Source: Peptococcaceae bacterium
Lineage (GTDB): Bacteria > Bacillota > Dehalobacteriia > UBA4068 > UBA4997
Direction: 5' to 3'
DNA: 12,949 nucleotides
Assembly (NCBI GenBank): GCA_019421315.1
Contig: JAHZFN010000292.1
Location: forward strand, 1-12,949
In this document: in pieces, positions 1 through 6,434 of the stretch
How positions within the stretch are numbered: the stretch's first letter is position 1
Layout of the letters: every line of letters starts with the position of its first letter
Position numbers and translations under genes: made by a program
The notes under the pieces: generated by a model
Databases searched by the model: none
Told to the model about the DNA's origin: nothing
What the model saw: the letters and a program-made list of their open reading frames with translations, nothing else

Positions 1-73
1 CGATAACAACGGCTGTGGATTGGTCAAACATTGTACCAATACCGGGGAACATCTGCTGCAGTGTAGCTAACAT
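1..73 (-). CDS. Na+-translocating decarboxylase beta subunit, 5' end only (partial)
   Basis: Only the first 24 codons are in the window: an ATG at 71-73 followed by MLATLQQMFPGIGTMF and a few more residues running off the left edge. Position is the main evidence. It directly follows, on the same strand, a biotin-dependent carboxyltransferase gene and a small OadG-like membrane subunit, where the integral-membrane beta subunit (OadB/MmdB/GcdB family) is expected. That subunit decarboxylates carboxybiotin and exports Na+. The start codon comes immediately after the TAA of the preceding small gene (74-76), so the two are probably translationally coupled; no independent spacer exists. The visible residues are too few to prove the family, so the product name is inferred from context. 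Confidence 0.6.
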   Translation of the reverse strand, partial: MLATLQQMFPGIGTMFDQSTAVVI

Positions 74-196
74 TTATTTGTCCCCCTTTCCGGGTCTGTT
101 CATGGTTTTGCTGACCACAACGATGAGGCCGACAACACCAACGGCAATAACTGCCATCAATGCATAAGAGAATAATGCATAAGCGAAAATATTCAA
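74..196 (-). CDS. OadG-related small decarboxylase subunit, 40 aa
   Basis: A short gene starting at TTG (194-196), six bases after a GAGGG ribosome-binding site, and ending in TAA at 74-76. The protein has one hydrophobic span of about 25 residues near the N-terminus (NIFAYALFSYALMAVIAVGV continuing into GLIVVV) and a short basic tail, SKTMNRPGKGDK, so it probably sits in the membrane with the tail in the cytoplasm. It lies between the carboxyltransferase gene and the beta-subunit start. In oxaloacetate and methylmalonyl-CoA decarboxylases, small single-span gamma/delta/epsilon subunits hold the soluble carboxyltransferase to the membrane pump. This one is about half the length of typical OadG or MmdD and lacks their long hydrophilic tail, so it is probably a minimal anchor or stabilising subunit. 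The reading frame and operon position are clear; the function is inferred. Confidence 0.7.
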   Translation of the reverse strand: MNIFAYALFSYALMAVIAVGVVGLIVVVSKTMNRPGKGDK

Positions 197-321
197 TTCA
201 ATCCCTCTTCTTTCTTTTTTCTTTTCTTTTTTATATATTTATTTTTTGTTGCAAAAAAAATATATACGAATTCTTTTCAGTTTTTATTAAAAACTTTTCT
301 GCAAATTTTTAAAACTAAATC

Positions 322-1863
322 TTACAGAGGAATATTGCCGTGATGGATATCTCTGGCACCTTTGCCTTCCAAAGCTTCCAAACCGTCGATAATCAAGGAA
401 CGAGTATCGGAAGGTTCGATAACCATGTCAACAAAGCCGCGTTCTGCAGCAACATAAGGAGAAGCAAAGCGAGCTTCATAGTTTGCCAAAAGTTCTGCAC
501 GTTTTGCGGCAGGATCTTCGGCAGCTTTAATTTCTTTTCTGAATACAACGTTTGCAGCGCCTGCGGCACCCATTACAGCGATTTCAGCTGTCGGCCATGC
601 CAATACCAAGTCTGCGCCCAAGTCTTTGGAGCACATAGCCAAGTAAGAACCGCCGTAAGCTTTGCGGCAAACAACTGTAATTTTGGGAACGTCGGCAACA
701 GAGTAAGCATAAAGCATTTTTGCACCGTGGCGGATAATGCCTGCATGTTCCTGATCAGCACCGGGCAGGAAGCCGGGAACGTCAACCAAGTTGATCAAAG
801 GAATGTTGAAGGAATCGCAGAAGGTGATGAAACGTGCAGCCTTGTCGGAGCAGTTTACATCAAGGCAGCCGCCCATGGAGTAAGGCTGGTTGGCAATGAT
901 ACCAACGGATTTGCCGCCGATATGTGCAAAGCAGGTGATGATGTTGTCTGCAAAATCAGGCTGAGATTCCAGATATACACCGCCGTCTACCAATTCAACG
1001 ATAACATCTTTCATATCATAAGGATAGTTGGAGTTGTCGGGAACAACTGTGTCCAATGCGGGACGTCTTTCATCTCCGGGTACATATTCAACGTCGGGAG
1101 CTTTTTCGTCAACGTTGGAAGGCAGGTAGGAAAGCAAGTCGCGAACCTGAGCCAAGCAGGATTCTTCGTCATCGCAGGCAAAGTGTGCAACACCGGATAC
1201 GGATGTATGAGTGTCGGCACCGCCCAATTCTTCGGCTGTAATTTCTTCGCCTGTAACGGAGGAAATTACTGCAGGGCCTGTAATGAACATCTGAGAGGTT
1301 TTTCTAACCATGAAGATGAAGTCTGTGAGAGCAGGAGAATAAACAGCACCGCCGGCACAGGGTCCCATAATAACGGAGATTTGCGGAATCAAACCGGAAG
1401 AACGGGAGTTGCGGTAGAAAATGCCGCCGTAACCGGAAAGAGCGTCAACAGCTTCCTGAACACGAGCACCGCCGGAATCGTTCAAACCGATGCAGGGAGC
1501 GCCGTTTTTGGCTGCCATATCCATGATTGTGCAGATTTTTTTGGCGTGCATTTCGCCCAAAGAACCGCCCTGAGCGGTAAAGTCCTGAGCATAAACGTAA
1601 ACCAAACGGCCGTTTACTTTACCAAAACCTGTTACAACACCGTCTGCGGGGATTTCTTTCTTTTCCATGCCGAAGTTGCTGCAGCGATGCTGAACAAAAC
1701 GGTCGATTTCACGGAAAGTTCCGGGATCCATCAAAAGATCGATTCTTTCACGAGCTGTTTTTTTGCCTCTGGCATGTTGTTTTTCAATAGCTTTTTCGCC
1801 GCCACCTTTTTTAATGGCTTCAATTTTTTCCAACATCTGTTGGATTTTTTCCTGGGTACTCAC
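322..1863 (-). CDS. mmdA: Methylmalonyl-CoA decarboxylase / acyl-CoA carboxyltransferase alpha subunit
   Basis: A 513-residue carboxyltransferase of the crotonase-fold PCCB/AccD5/MmdA family, full length for MmdA (about 510). It transfers the carboxyl group of (S)-methylmalonyl-CoA to biotin on a carrier subunit, giving propionyl-CoA; the membrane beta subunit then decarboxylates carboxybiotin and pumps Na+. Visible marks are an N-terminal GGGEKAIEKQHARGKKTARER segment, SGGAR near 130-134, the oxyanion-hole region PCAGGAVYSPALTDF near 168-182, DVPGFLPG at 361-368, RKAYGGSYLAM at 400-410 and a C-terminal HGNIPL. The start is GTG at 1861-1863, seven bases after AGGAGG. A small OadG-like subunit and the beta-subunit start follow on the same strand; no biotin-carrier gene is seen and it may lie beyond the left edge. 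Glutaconyl-CoA decarboxylase alpha is longer (about 587), so MmdA or a propionyl-CoA carboxylase-like paralogue fits better. Confidence 0.9.
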   Translation of the reverse strand: MSTQEKIQQMLEKIEAIKKGGGEKAIEKQHARGKKTARERIDLLMDPGTFREIDRFVQHRCSNFGMEKKEIPADGVVTGFGKVNGRLVYVYAQDFTAQGGSLGEMHAKKICTIMDMAAKNGAPCIGLNDSGGARVQEAVDALSGYGGIFYRNSRSSGLIPQISVIMGPCAGGAVYSPALTDFIFMVRKTSQMFITGPAVISSVTGEEITAEELGGADTHTSVSGVAHFACDDEESCLAQVRDLLSYLPSNVDEKAPDVEYVPGDERRPALDTVVPDNSNYPYDMKDVIVELVDGGVYLESQPDFADNIITCFAHIGGKSVGIIANQPYSMGGCLDVNCSDKAARFITFCDSFNIPLINLVDVPGFLPGADQEHAGIIRHGAKMLYAYSVADVPKITVVCRKAYGGSYLAMCSKDLGADLVLAWPTAEIAVMGAAGAANVVFRKEIKAAEDPAAKRAELLANYEARFASPYVAAERGFVDMVIEPSDTRSLIIDGLEALEGKGARDIHHGNIPL

Positions 1864-1895
1864 AATATGACCTCCTTAAATTTATGCTGAGCAGA

Positions 1896-1909
1896 TGATT
1901 ATATAATCA
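1896..1909. promoter_or_regulatory. 14-bp perfect palindrome in the mmdA leader
   Basis: TGATTATATAATCA is a perfect palindrome about 33 bases upstream of the mmdA GTG and upstream of its ribosome-binding site. It could be an operator or an RNA stem, but in AT-rich DNA a chance origin is also possible. Confidence 0.3.
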
Positions 1910-2003
1910 AGAACCCGTAAAAAATAATAAAAAATAAAAAAATGCAATTACAAAGTTCATCAAAAGGGCACACCTAGCCCAATAATAAACTTTCACATTG
2001 TTT

Positions 2004-2033
2004 AGAATACCATGCACTTGTCAATATTGTCAA
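2004..2033 (-). promoter_or_regulatory. Promoter for the mmdA cluster
   Basis: On the minus strand a consensus TTGACA (2028-2033) is followed after 18 bases by TATTCT (2004-2009), with TG one base upstream of the -10. Transcription would start near 1997, leaving a leader of about 130 nt before the GTG of mmdA. The -35 box lies inside a 20-bp near-palindrome (2016-2035), so repression or activation here is plausible. The match is read by eye. Confidence 0.55.
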
Positions 2034-2035
2034 GT
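2016..2035. promoter_or_regulatory. 20-bp near-palindrome overlapping the mmdA -35 box (putative operator)
   Basis: ACTTGTCAATATTGTCAAGT is a palindrome apart from one mismatched pair. It covers the mmdA -35 hexamer. A related 13-base string, TCGATATTGTCAA, occurs at 2416-2428 on the panB side of the same intergenic region. This geometry is typical of a dimeric repressor site; the protein that binds is unknown. Confidence 0.4.
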
Positions 2036-2040
2036 AAATT

Positions 2041-2483
2041 GGGCAAAAAACAAGGGTTTTTTTTGCCTTCCGCCTCAGGCATATTATATTATGTATACAA
2101 TACACTTTTCGGGCGGTTCGGCGACGCCGGGAGCGCCTGCCGCCGCCGCCCGCTTCGCCGGTTTTTTATTATCCCATTTTATTATCCTGTTTATTATTTA
2201 TTATCTTAAATTATCTTATTATTTTATTATCCTATTTATATAATATATTTATAAACAGCGGCTTTCCGCCGCATATTTTGAAAGCATTGTTTGCGGCGGT
2301 TCAGTGCCGCTCCGCCCAAAGCAAAATAACAGAAGCCAAAAAGCATTTATCACCATACCACATTCTTATTCCCTCGTTTTCTCTGTCAAAAAAATAATAT
2401 TAAAGAACAATATTGTCGATATTGTCAAAAAAATTTTTTTGTATTTTTCGCAAACAAATATTTAAAAAATAACCTCAAAGTGA
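2041..2483. other. Intergenic region between the mmdA and panB promoters, no gene seen
   Basis: No credible coding frame is present. Features in order: a hairpin of GGCAAAAAA and TTTTTTGCC around CAAGGG (about 2042-2067); a strongly GC-rich block of about 50 bases (2110-2162) rich in GCCGCC and GCGCC; an AT-only stretch with repeated TTATTATCC (2164-2235); and a stem of CCGCCGCA (2266-2273) with TGCGGCGG (2292-2299) around an 18-base loop. A TCGATATTGTCAA motif at 2416-2428 resembles the mmdA operator candidate. None of these could be assigned to a known RNA family by eye. Confidence 0.5.
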
Positions 2484-2489
2484 TACAAT
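2461..2489 (+). promoter_or_regulatory. Candidate promoter for panB-degV
   Basis: TTTAAA (2461-2466), a 17-base spacer, then TACAAT (2484-2489) preceded by TGA, an extended -10 arrangement. The -35 is weak. Transcription from about 2496 would give a leader of roughly 150 nt before panB. Confidence 0.4.
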
Positions 2490-2546
2490 ACTAATATGCA
2501 ATTTGGCATATTTGACAACGGATTTGGGAAAAATCGGACGGACGAG

Positions 2547-2590
2547 CCTTGTTTCGCCGAAACGGGGCGCAGCGGCGCTTTTTTTTTGCC
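2547..2590 (+). terminator. Possible attenuator-like hairpins in the panB leader
   Basis: GCCTTGTTTC and GAAACGGGGC can pair as a 10-bp stem with two G-U pairs around a GCC loop. An overlapping alternative pairs CGCCG with CGGCG immediately before a run of nine T residues. Mutually exclusive stems before a U-tract are the layout of a leader attenuator, but the stems are short and no ligand-binding fold or leader peptide is recognised. Confidence 0.25.
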
Positions 2591-2646
2591 AAATGCTGAG
2601 CATTATCATAAACAAAATTTACAAAACAGAAAGAGGTCTATTAAAA

Positions 2647-3489
2647 ATGGGAGAAAAGAAAATCACCTTCGCCAATTTTGCCAAAATGAAGCGGGAGGGC
2701 AAAAAAATCGTCATGCTGACGGCATACGATTACGCCTCGGCAACCCTGGCGCAAAAAGCCGGGGTTGACATTATTTTGGTCGGCGATTCTTTGGGCAACG
2801 TGGTTCTGGGATACGACAGCACCCTGCCCGTAACCATGGAGGACATGATTCATCATACCAAGCCCGTGGTTCGGGGCGCCGACCGCACAACAGTCATCAC
2901 AGACATGCCCTTCGGCAGTTTTGAAATTTCCACCGAACAGTGCGTTGCCAACGCCATCCGCATCATCAAGGAAACAAACTGCGACGGCGTGAAAATCGAA
3001 GGCGGCGCCGAAAGAGCCCATCTGATAAAAGCCATCTCCGACGCAGGGATTCCGGTCTGCGCCCACATCGGCTTGACACCCCAGTTCGTTATGCAGCTGG
3101 GCGGTTTCAAAATTCAGGGAAAAACCAAGGAAGCCGCCGAAAAGCTGATCAACGACGCCGCCGCCCTGGAAAAAGCAGGTGCCAAAATGCTGGTTATCGA
3201 ATGCGTGCCTGCGGAAATTTCAGCACTCATCAGCCAAAAAATCAGCATACCCACCATCGGCATCGGCGCAGGCGCAGGCTGTGACGGTCAGGTTTTGGTT
3301 TGGTACGACTTAGTCAATATGTATGACGGCTTCAAGCCGAAATTTGTCAAGCATTTTGCCCAAGCGGGCAAATTAATTCAGCAAGCCTATGAAGAATACG
3401 CCGCCGAAGTGCGCAGCGGCGTTTACCCAGCCGAAGAGCATTGTTTTGCCGCCAAAATCGACGAAGAAGAACTAAAAAAACTCTATTAA
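2647..3489 (+). CDS. panB: 3-methyl-2-oxobutanoate hydroxymethyltransferase (ketopantoate synthesis)
   Basis: A 280-residue (beta/alpha)8 enzyme of the PanB family, first committed step of pantothenate and hence CoA/ACP prosthetic-group synthesis. It transfers a hydroxymethyl group from methylene-tetrahydrofolate to alpha-ketoisovalerate. Visible marks: MLTAYDYASA near 23-32, GDSLGNVVLGYDSTLPVTMEDM with the Mg2+ ligand Asp47, the second ligand Asp86 in ITDMPFGS, KIEGG at 116-120, Glu185 in ECVPAE (the expected base), and GIGAGAGCDGQVLV near the C-terminal end. The ATG at 2647 follows AGAGG by about nine bases; an upstream in-frame TTG at 2503 would add 48 residues unlike any PanB, so it was not used. 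degV follows 43 bases downstream on the same strand. panC and panD are not in the window. Confidence 0.93.
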   Translation: MGEKKITFANFAKMKREGKKIVMLTAYDYASATLAQKAGVDIILVGDSLGNVVLGYDSTLPVTMEDMIHHTKPVVRGADRTTVITDMPFGSFEISTEQCVANAIRIIKETNCDGVKIEGGAERAHLIKAISDAGIPVCAHIGLTPQFVMQLGGFKIQGKTKEAAEKLINDAAALEKAGAKMLVIECVPAEISALISQKISIPTIGIGAGAGCDGQVLVWYDLVNMYDGFKPKFVKHFAQAGKLIQQAYEEYAAEVRSGVYPAEEHCFAAKIDEEELKKLY

Positions 3490-3516
3490 TTTTAACGACA
3501 TCCAAGTCGTAAAAAA
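3490..3516. repeat. Short inverted repeat resembling the ends of the fabF-fabZ element
   Basis: TTTTAACGAC (3490-3499) and GTCGTAAAAAA (3506-3516) flank six bases. They match the outer ends of the long inverted-repeat element at 4924-5195 (TTTTAACGACTTC on the left, AAGTCGTAAAAA on the right). This could be an internally deleted copy. The match is short enough that chance cannot be excluded. Confidence 0.3.
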
Positions 3517-3532
3517 GAGAGGATAGATTTTT

Positions 3533-4375
3533 ATGAGGATAAAAATTACGGCTGACAGCACCTGCGACCTGTCGCAAGAGCTGATTGCAAAGCATGATAT
3601 AGAAATTGTACCGCTGCTGATTGTCAAAGACGGTAAAGCTTTTAAGGACGGCGCAGAAATCAAGCCGCGGGAAATTTTCGATTATTTCGAGCGGGAGAAA
3701 AAAATTTGCAGCACATCGGCAGTCAATGTCATGGGCTACAAAGAAGTTTTTGCCAAATACGCCGCCGATTACGATGCCGTTATTCATTTCAACATCAGTT
3801 CGGGGTTTTCGGGAACCTGCCAAAACGCCAAGCTGGCTGCGGCGGATTTTGACAATGTTTTTATCGTAGATACCAGAAACCTTTCCACAGGCAGCGGACT
3901 TTTGGTTTTGCACGCCGCCGAAATGGCGGAAAACGGCTCCCCCGCCGAGGAAATTCTGGCGGAAACCACCGCCATGACGGACAAAGTTGAGGCAAGCTTT
4001 GTCATCAACACCCTGGATTACCTTGCCAAAGGCGGCAGATGTTCCTCGGTTACGGCTTTGGCAACGGGGCTTTTGAAGATCAAACCCTGCATTAATGTTG
4101 TGGACGGCGGCATGACGGTCGGCAAAAAATACCGCGGCAGCTTCGAGCACTGCATAAAGCTTTACGTCAACGACCGCCTGAAAAACCGTTCCGACATCGA
4201 CACCAAACGCATTTTTGTTACTCACACAAGCTGCGACCCCAAGGTGGTTGCGGAGGTTAAGGCCATTATTAAAGATTATTTTACATTCGACGAAGTTTTG
4301 GAAACCGTGGCAGGCTGCACCGTTTCCAGCCATTGCGGCCCCAACACCCTGGGCATTTTGTTCGTCCGCAAATAA
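3533..4375 (+). CDS. DegV family fatty-acid-binding protein
   Basis: A 280-residue DegV-fold protein, the usual family length. DegV proteins bind one long-chain fatty acid in a cleft; in Firmicutes a member (FakB) presents fatty acid to the kinase FakA for entry into phospholipid synthesis. Visible marks: the N-terminal KITADSTCDLS strand-loop (residues 4-14), the ligand-contacting Ser-Thr-Ser at 60-62 (CSTSAVN), NISSGFSGTCQNA at 88-99, DTRNLSTGSGLLV, and a C-terminal HCGPNTLGILF typical of the family. The ATG at 3533 follows GAGAGG by eight to nine bases. It is probably co-transcribed with panB and ends at a strong terminator. No fakA-like kinase is visible. The opposing FAS cluster makes a lipid role attractive, but a FakB assignment is inference. 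Confidence 0.85.
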   Translation: MRIKITADSTCDLSQELIAKHDIEIVPLLIVKDGKAFKDGAEIKPREIFDYFEREKKICSTSAVNVMGYKEVFAKYAADYDAVIHFNISSGFSGTCQNAKLAAADFDNVFIVDTRNLSTGSGLLVLHAAEMAENGSPAEEILAETTAMTDKVEASFVINTLDYLAKGGRCSSVTALATGLLKIKPCINVVDGGMTVGKKYRGSFEHCIKLYVNDRLKNRSDIDTKRIFVTHTSCDPKVVAEVKAIIKDYFTFDEVLETVAGCTVSSHCGPNTLGILFVRK

Positions 4376-4411
4376 GGCGCTTATACCGTTCGGGCGGAAT
4401 TGGAATTATTT

Positions 4412-4437
4412 ATTATTAATTACAATTATTAATTACA
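4412..4437 (+). repeat. 13-bp direct tandem repeat, two units
   Basis: ATTATTAATTACA occurs twice in direct succession between the degV stop and its terminator. It is a small AT-rich duplication without an evident role, similar in style to other short tandem repeats between the FAS genes. Confidence 0.7.
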
Positions 4438-4442
4438 AAAAA

Positions 4443-4480
4443 AACAGCTCGCTTTTGGAAAAGCGGGCTGTTTTTTTGTT
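4443..4480. terminator. Rho-independent terminator shared by degV and the FAS cluster
   Basis: CAGCTCGCTT and AAGCGGGCTG pair across TTGGAA (10 bp with one G-T wobble), followed on the plus strand by TTTTTTTG. On the minus strand the same stem is followed by a T-run (the A-run at 4437-4444). It sits 67 bases past the degV stop and about 10-20 bases past the fabZ stop, between converging genes, so it probably stops transcription from both sides. Confidence 0.85.
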
Positions 4481-4488
4481 TGTGCGAT

Positions 4489-4908
4489 TTATCGGGCGTC
4501 GGTTACGGCAAAGGAAAATTCGGCGCGGACGCAGAGCTTGCCGTCCACCAAGCCTTCGCCTTTGGCAAAATAAAAAGGCTCTTTAATTCTTGTTATTTGG
4601 CATTTTGTTTCAAAAAGAGCCCCCGGTATGACAGGGCGCTTGAATTTTACTTTCTCCAAACCCGTGAAAAGGGGCAGTTTACCGTCTTGAATTTTGCCAT
4701 CCAGACAAACGCAGACCGACTGCGCCAAAATTTCGCAGAGGATAACGCCCGGGACAACAGGGTTCTGCGGAAAATGCCCCTGCAAAAACCACTCATCCCC
4801 TTTAATATATTTTTTGCCCAATGCCGTTTCGCCGTCGGAATTTACCTCATCCAGCAAAAGCATATTATCCCTGTGGGGCAGAATTTTTTTAATCTCTTCT
4901 ATATTCAT
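4489..4908 (-). CDS. fabZ: 3-hydroxyacyl-ACP dehydratase FabZ
   Basis: A 139-residue hot-dog-fold dehydratase, the usual FabZ length. It removes water from 3-hydroxyacyl-ACP to give trans-2-enoyl-ACP in each elongation cycle. Visible marks: IKKILPHRDNMLLLDEV (residues 6-22) and GHFPQNPVVPGVILCEILAQ with catalytic His45 and Glu59. The ATG at 4906-4908 follows AAGGG by six bases. It is the last gene of the FAS cluster, separated from fabF by 269 bases holding a long inverted repeat, whereas the other genes are mostly closely packed or overlapping. It may therefore depend partly on its own promoter. No fabA is present, and whether unsaturated fatty acids are made by another enzyme cannot be seen here. 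Confidence 0.93.
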   Translation of the reverse strand: MNIEEIKKILPHRDNMLLLDEVNSDGETALGKKYIKGDEWFLQGHFPQNPVVPGVILCEILAQSVCVCLDGKIQDGKLPLFTGLEKVKFKRPVIPGALFETKCQITRIKEPFYFAKGEGLVDGKLCVRAEFSFAVTDAR

Positions 4909-4923
4909 ATATATCCCTTTCTT

Positions 4924-5195
4924 ATTTAACGACTTTTAACGACTTCATCTTGTTAAACTTCGGAGAGTGGTCAGCACGCCGCCTCAACTCGATGAAAACT
5001 TCTAATGCGCTTTCGTTTGCCGACCTGTTTGCTTGGCGGGTTCTTTCTTAGATAAACTATAATTATAACACAAACCGCAAAGCACCCAAGTATCAAAAAA
5101 GAATGCGCATAAACAGACTTCGCCGAGTTAAGATAGCTATCAGACCGCATCTGCGGAGTTTAACAACTTCCACGTCATTAAAAAAGTCGTAAAAA
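4924..5195. repeat. Long imperfect inverted-repeat element (MITE-like) between fabF and fabZ
   Basis: The two halves are diverged reverse complements around a centre near 5057/5058. Matching blocks occur in the same order and at nearly identical distances from the centre: ACGACTT with AAGTCGT (4929-4935, 5184-5190), TTGTTAAA with TTTAACAA (4950-4957, 5159-5166), GGTC with GACC (4969-4972, 5143-5146), AACTCG with CGAGTT (4986-4991, 5124-5129) and GCGC with GCGC (5007-5010, 5105-5108). There is no transposase frame inside. The right end runs into the fabF coding sequence and supplies its last five codons and stop. Size and symmetry suit a non-autonomous transposon remnant or a large cruciform/RNA hairpin. 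No target-site duplication was identified. Confidence 0.65.
5062..5089 (-). promoter_or_regulatory. Candidate internal promoter for fabZ
   Basis: On the minus strand TTGGGT (5084-5089), 16 bases, then a perfect TATAAT (5062-5067), located at the centre of the inverted-repeat element about 155 bases upstream of fabZ. The -35 is poor. TATAAT within a palindromic TATAATTATA could also be incidental. Confidence 0.3.
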
Positions 5196-6434
5196 GGCTA
5201 TGCAGGCGTTGTGGCCGCCGAAGCCCAAGGAAGATGATACCGCCATTTCCAAAGGAGTGGCTTTGGCACGATTTGGGGTATAGTCAAGGTCACATTCCTC
5301 GTCTTTTTCCAGCAAACCGATTGTGGGCGGCACGATGTTTTCGTTAAGCGCCAAAAGAGCAGCGATTGCCTCAACCGCCCCGGCGGCGCCCAAAAGATGA
5401 CCCGTCATGGATTTGGTGGAGCTGATATTCAGGTTGTAAGCGTTGGCGCCGAAAACATTTTTGATAGCCTTTGTTTCCGTTTTGTCATTTAACGGAGTGC
5501 TTGTGCCATGGGCGTTGAAATAGATTTTTGCCGCAGGCACCTTGTCGATGCAGGCGGCAACGCTTTGAGAGACAGCACGGGCGGAAGCCACCGCATCTTC
5601 ATCGGGCGCCGTTACATGATAAGCGTCGCAGGTACTGCCGTAACCCACAATTTCCCCGTAAATTTTCGCATTGCGGCGGACGGCGTGTTCATATTCCTCC
5701 ACAATCAACGCCCCTGCGCCCTCGCCCATAACAAAGCCGCTGCGCCTTTTGTCAAAGGGAATGGAAGCACGGTTTTTGTCGGCGCTTTCCGTCAGAGCCA
5801 TGGCATTCATAAAAGCCGCCACCGCCATGGGCGAAATTGCCGCATCGACGCCGCCTGCAATAACAGCATCGGCAAAACCGCCCGCCACCGCCCTGTACGC
5901 CTCGCCGATTGCCGTCGTGCCTGTGGCGCAGGCGGTGGAAACGGATATGCACGGACCTTTGGCTTTATGCTTGATGGCGATGTTGCCCGCCGCCATATTG
6001 GTAATCATCTTGGGGATAAAAAGGGGAGATACCCGAAGCGGTCCCCTTGCCAAAAGATTATTATGCTCCGCAATAAAGGTATCGAAGCCGCCGACGCCGC
6101 TGCCGTAATAAACTCCCAGCCGTTCCTCCGATATATTGCCCTCAATGCCGCTGTCATCCACAGCCTGACGGGCAGAAGCCAGGGCAAACTGCACAAAGCG
6201 GTCGTTTTTGCGGATATCCGCCTTGCCCATGTACAAGGCAGGGTCGAAATCCTTGACCTCCGCCGCCAGCTTAACCCTGAAATCCGTTGTGTCAAAACGG
6301 GTTATTTCGTCAATGGCGTTTCTGCCGCTTTTGATATTCTGCCAAAAGGTATCAATATCGCTGCCCAAAGGGGTAACCAAACCCATACCTGTAATTACAA
6401 CTCGTTTTAATTCCGTATTCAATTCTATAATCAT
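5178..6434 (-). CDS. fabF: 3-oxoacyl-ACP synthase II FabF
   Basis: A condensing enzyme of about 418 residues that adds malonyl-ACP-derived two-carbon units to growing acyl-ACP. Visible marks: RVVITGMGLVTPLG at the N-terminus; the nucleophile Cys169 in VSTACATGTTAIGEA; His309 in NAHGTSTPLND; His346 in KSMTGHLLGAAGAVE; and the glycine-rich SSSLGFGGHN near the end. Numbering is from the ATG at 6432-6434. The frame stays open to a TTG at 6464, and a TTG eight residues before VVITG (6420-6422) is also possible; no start has an ideally spaced ribosome-binding site. The final FLRLF and the stop lie inside the right end of the inverted-repeat element, so the natural C-terminus was probably replaced; the core is intact. 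fabG lies 254 bases upstream. Confidence 0.93.
   Translation of the reverse strand: MIIELNTELKRVVITGMGLVTPLGSDIDTFWQNIKSGRNAIDEITRFDTTDFRVKLAAEVKDFDPALYMGKADIRKNDRFVQFALASARQAVDDSGIEGNISEERLGVYYGSGVGGFDTFIAEHNNLLARGPLRVSPLFIPKMITNMAAGNIAIKHKAKGPCISVSTACATGTTAIGEAYRAVAGGFADAVIAGGVDAAISPMAVAAFMNAMALTESADKNRASIPFDKRRSGFVMGEGAGALIVEEYEHAVRRNAKIYGEIVGYGSTCDAYHVTAPDEDAVASARAVSQSVAACIDKVPAAKIYFNAHGTSTPLNDKTETKAIKNVFGANAYNLNISSTKSMTGHLLGAAGAVEAIAALLALNENIVPPTIGLLEKDEECDLDYTPNRAKATPLEMAVSSSLGFGGHNACIAFLRLF

Noticed and set aside
340..1890. 516-residue plus-strand open frame opposite mmdA
   Set aside because: Antisense shadow of a clearly conserved carboxyltransferase gene; its translation is low in recognisable motifs.
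2503..2646. N-terminal extension of PanB from a TTG at 2503
   Set aside because: The added 48 residues do not resemble PanB, and the ATG at 2647 has its own AGAGG site and matches the normal N-terminus.
3347..4333. 328-residue minus-strand frame opposite panB/degV
   Set aside because: Shadow of two well-supported plus-strand genes, without conserved motifs.
4480..4929. 149-residue plus-strand frame opposite fabZ
   Set aside because: Antisense to FabZ, whose catalytic His/Glu motif and ribosome-binding site are on the minus strand.
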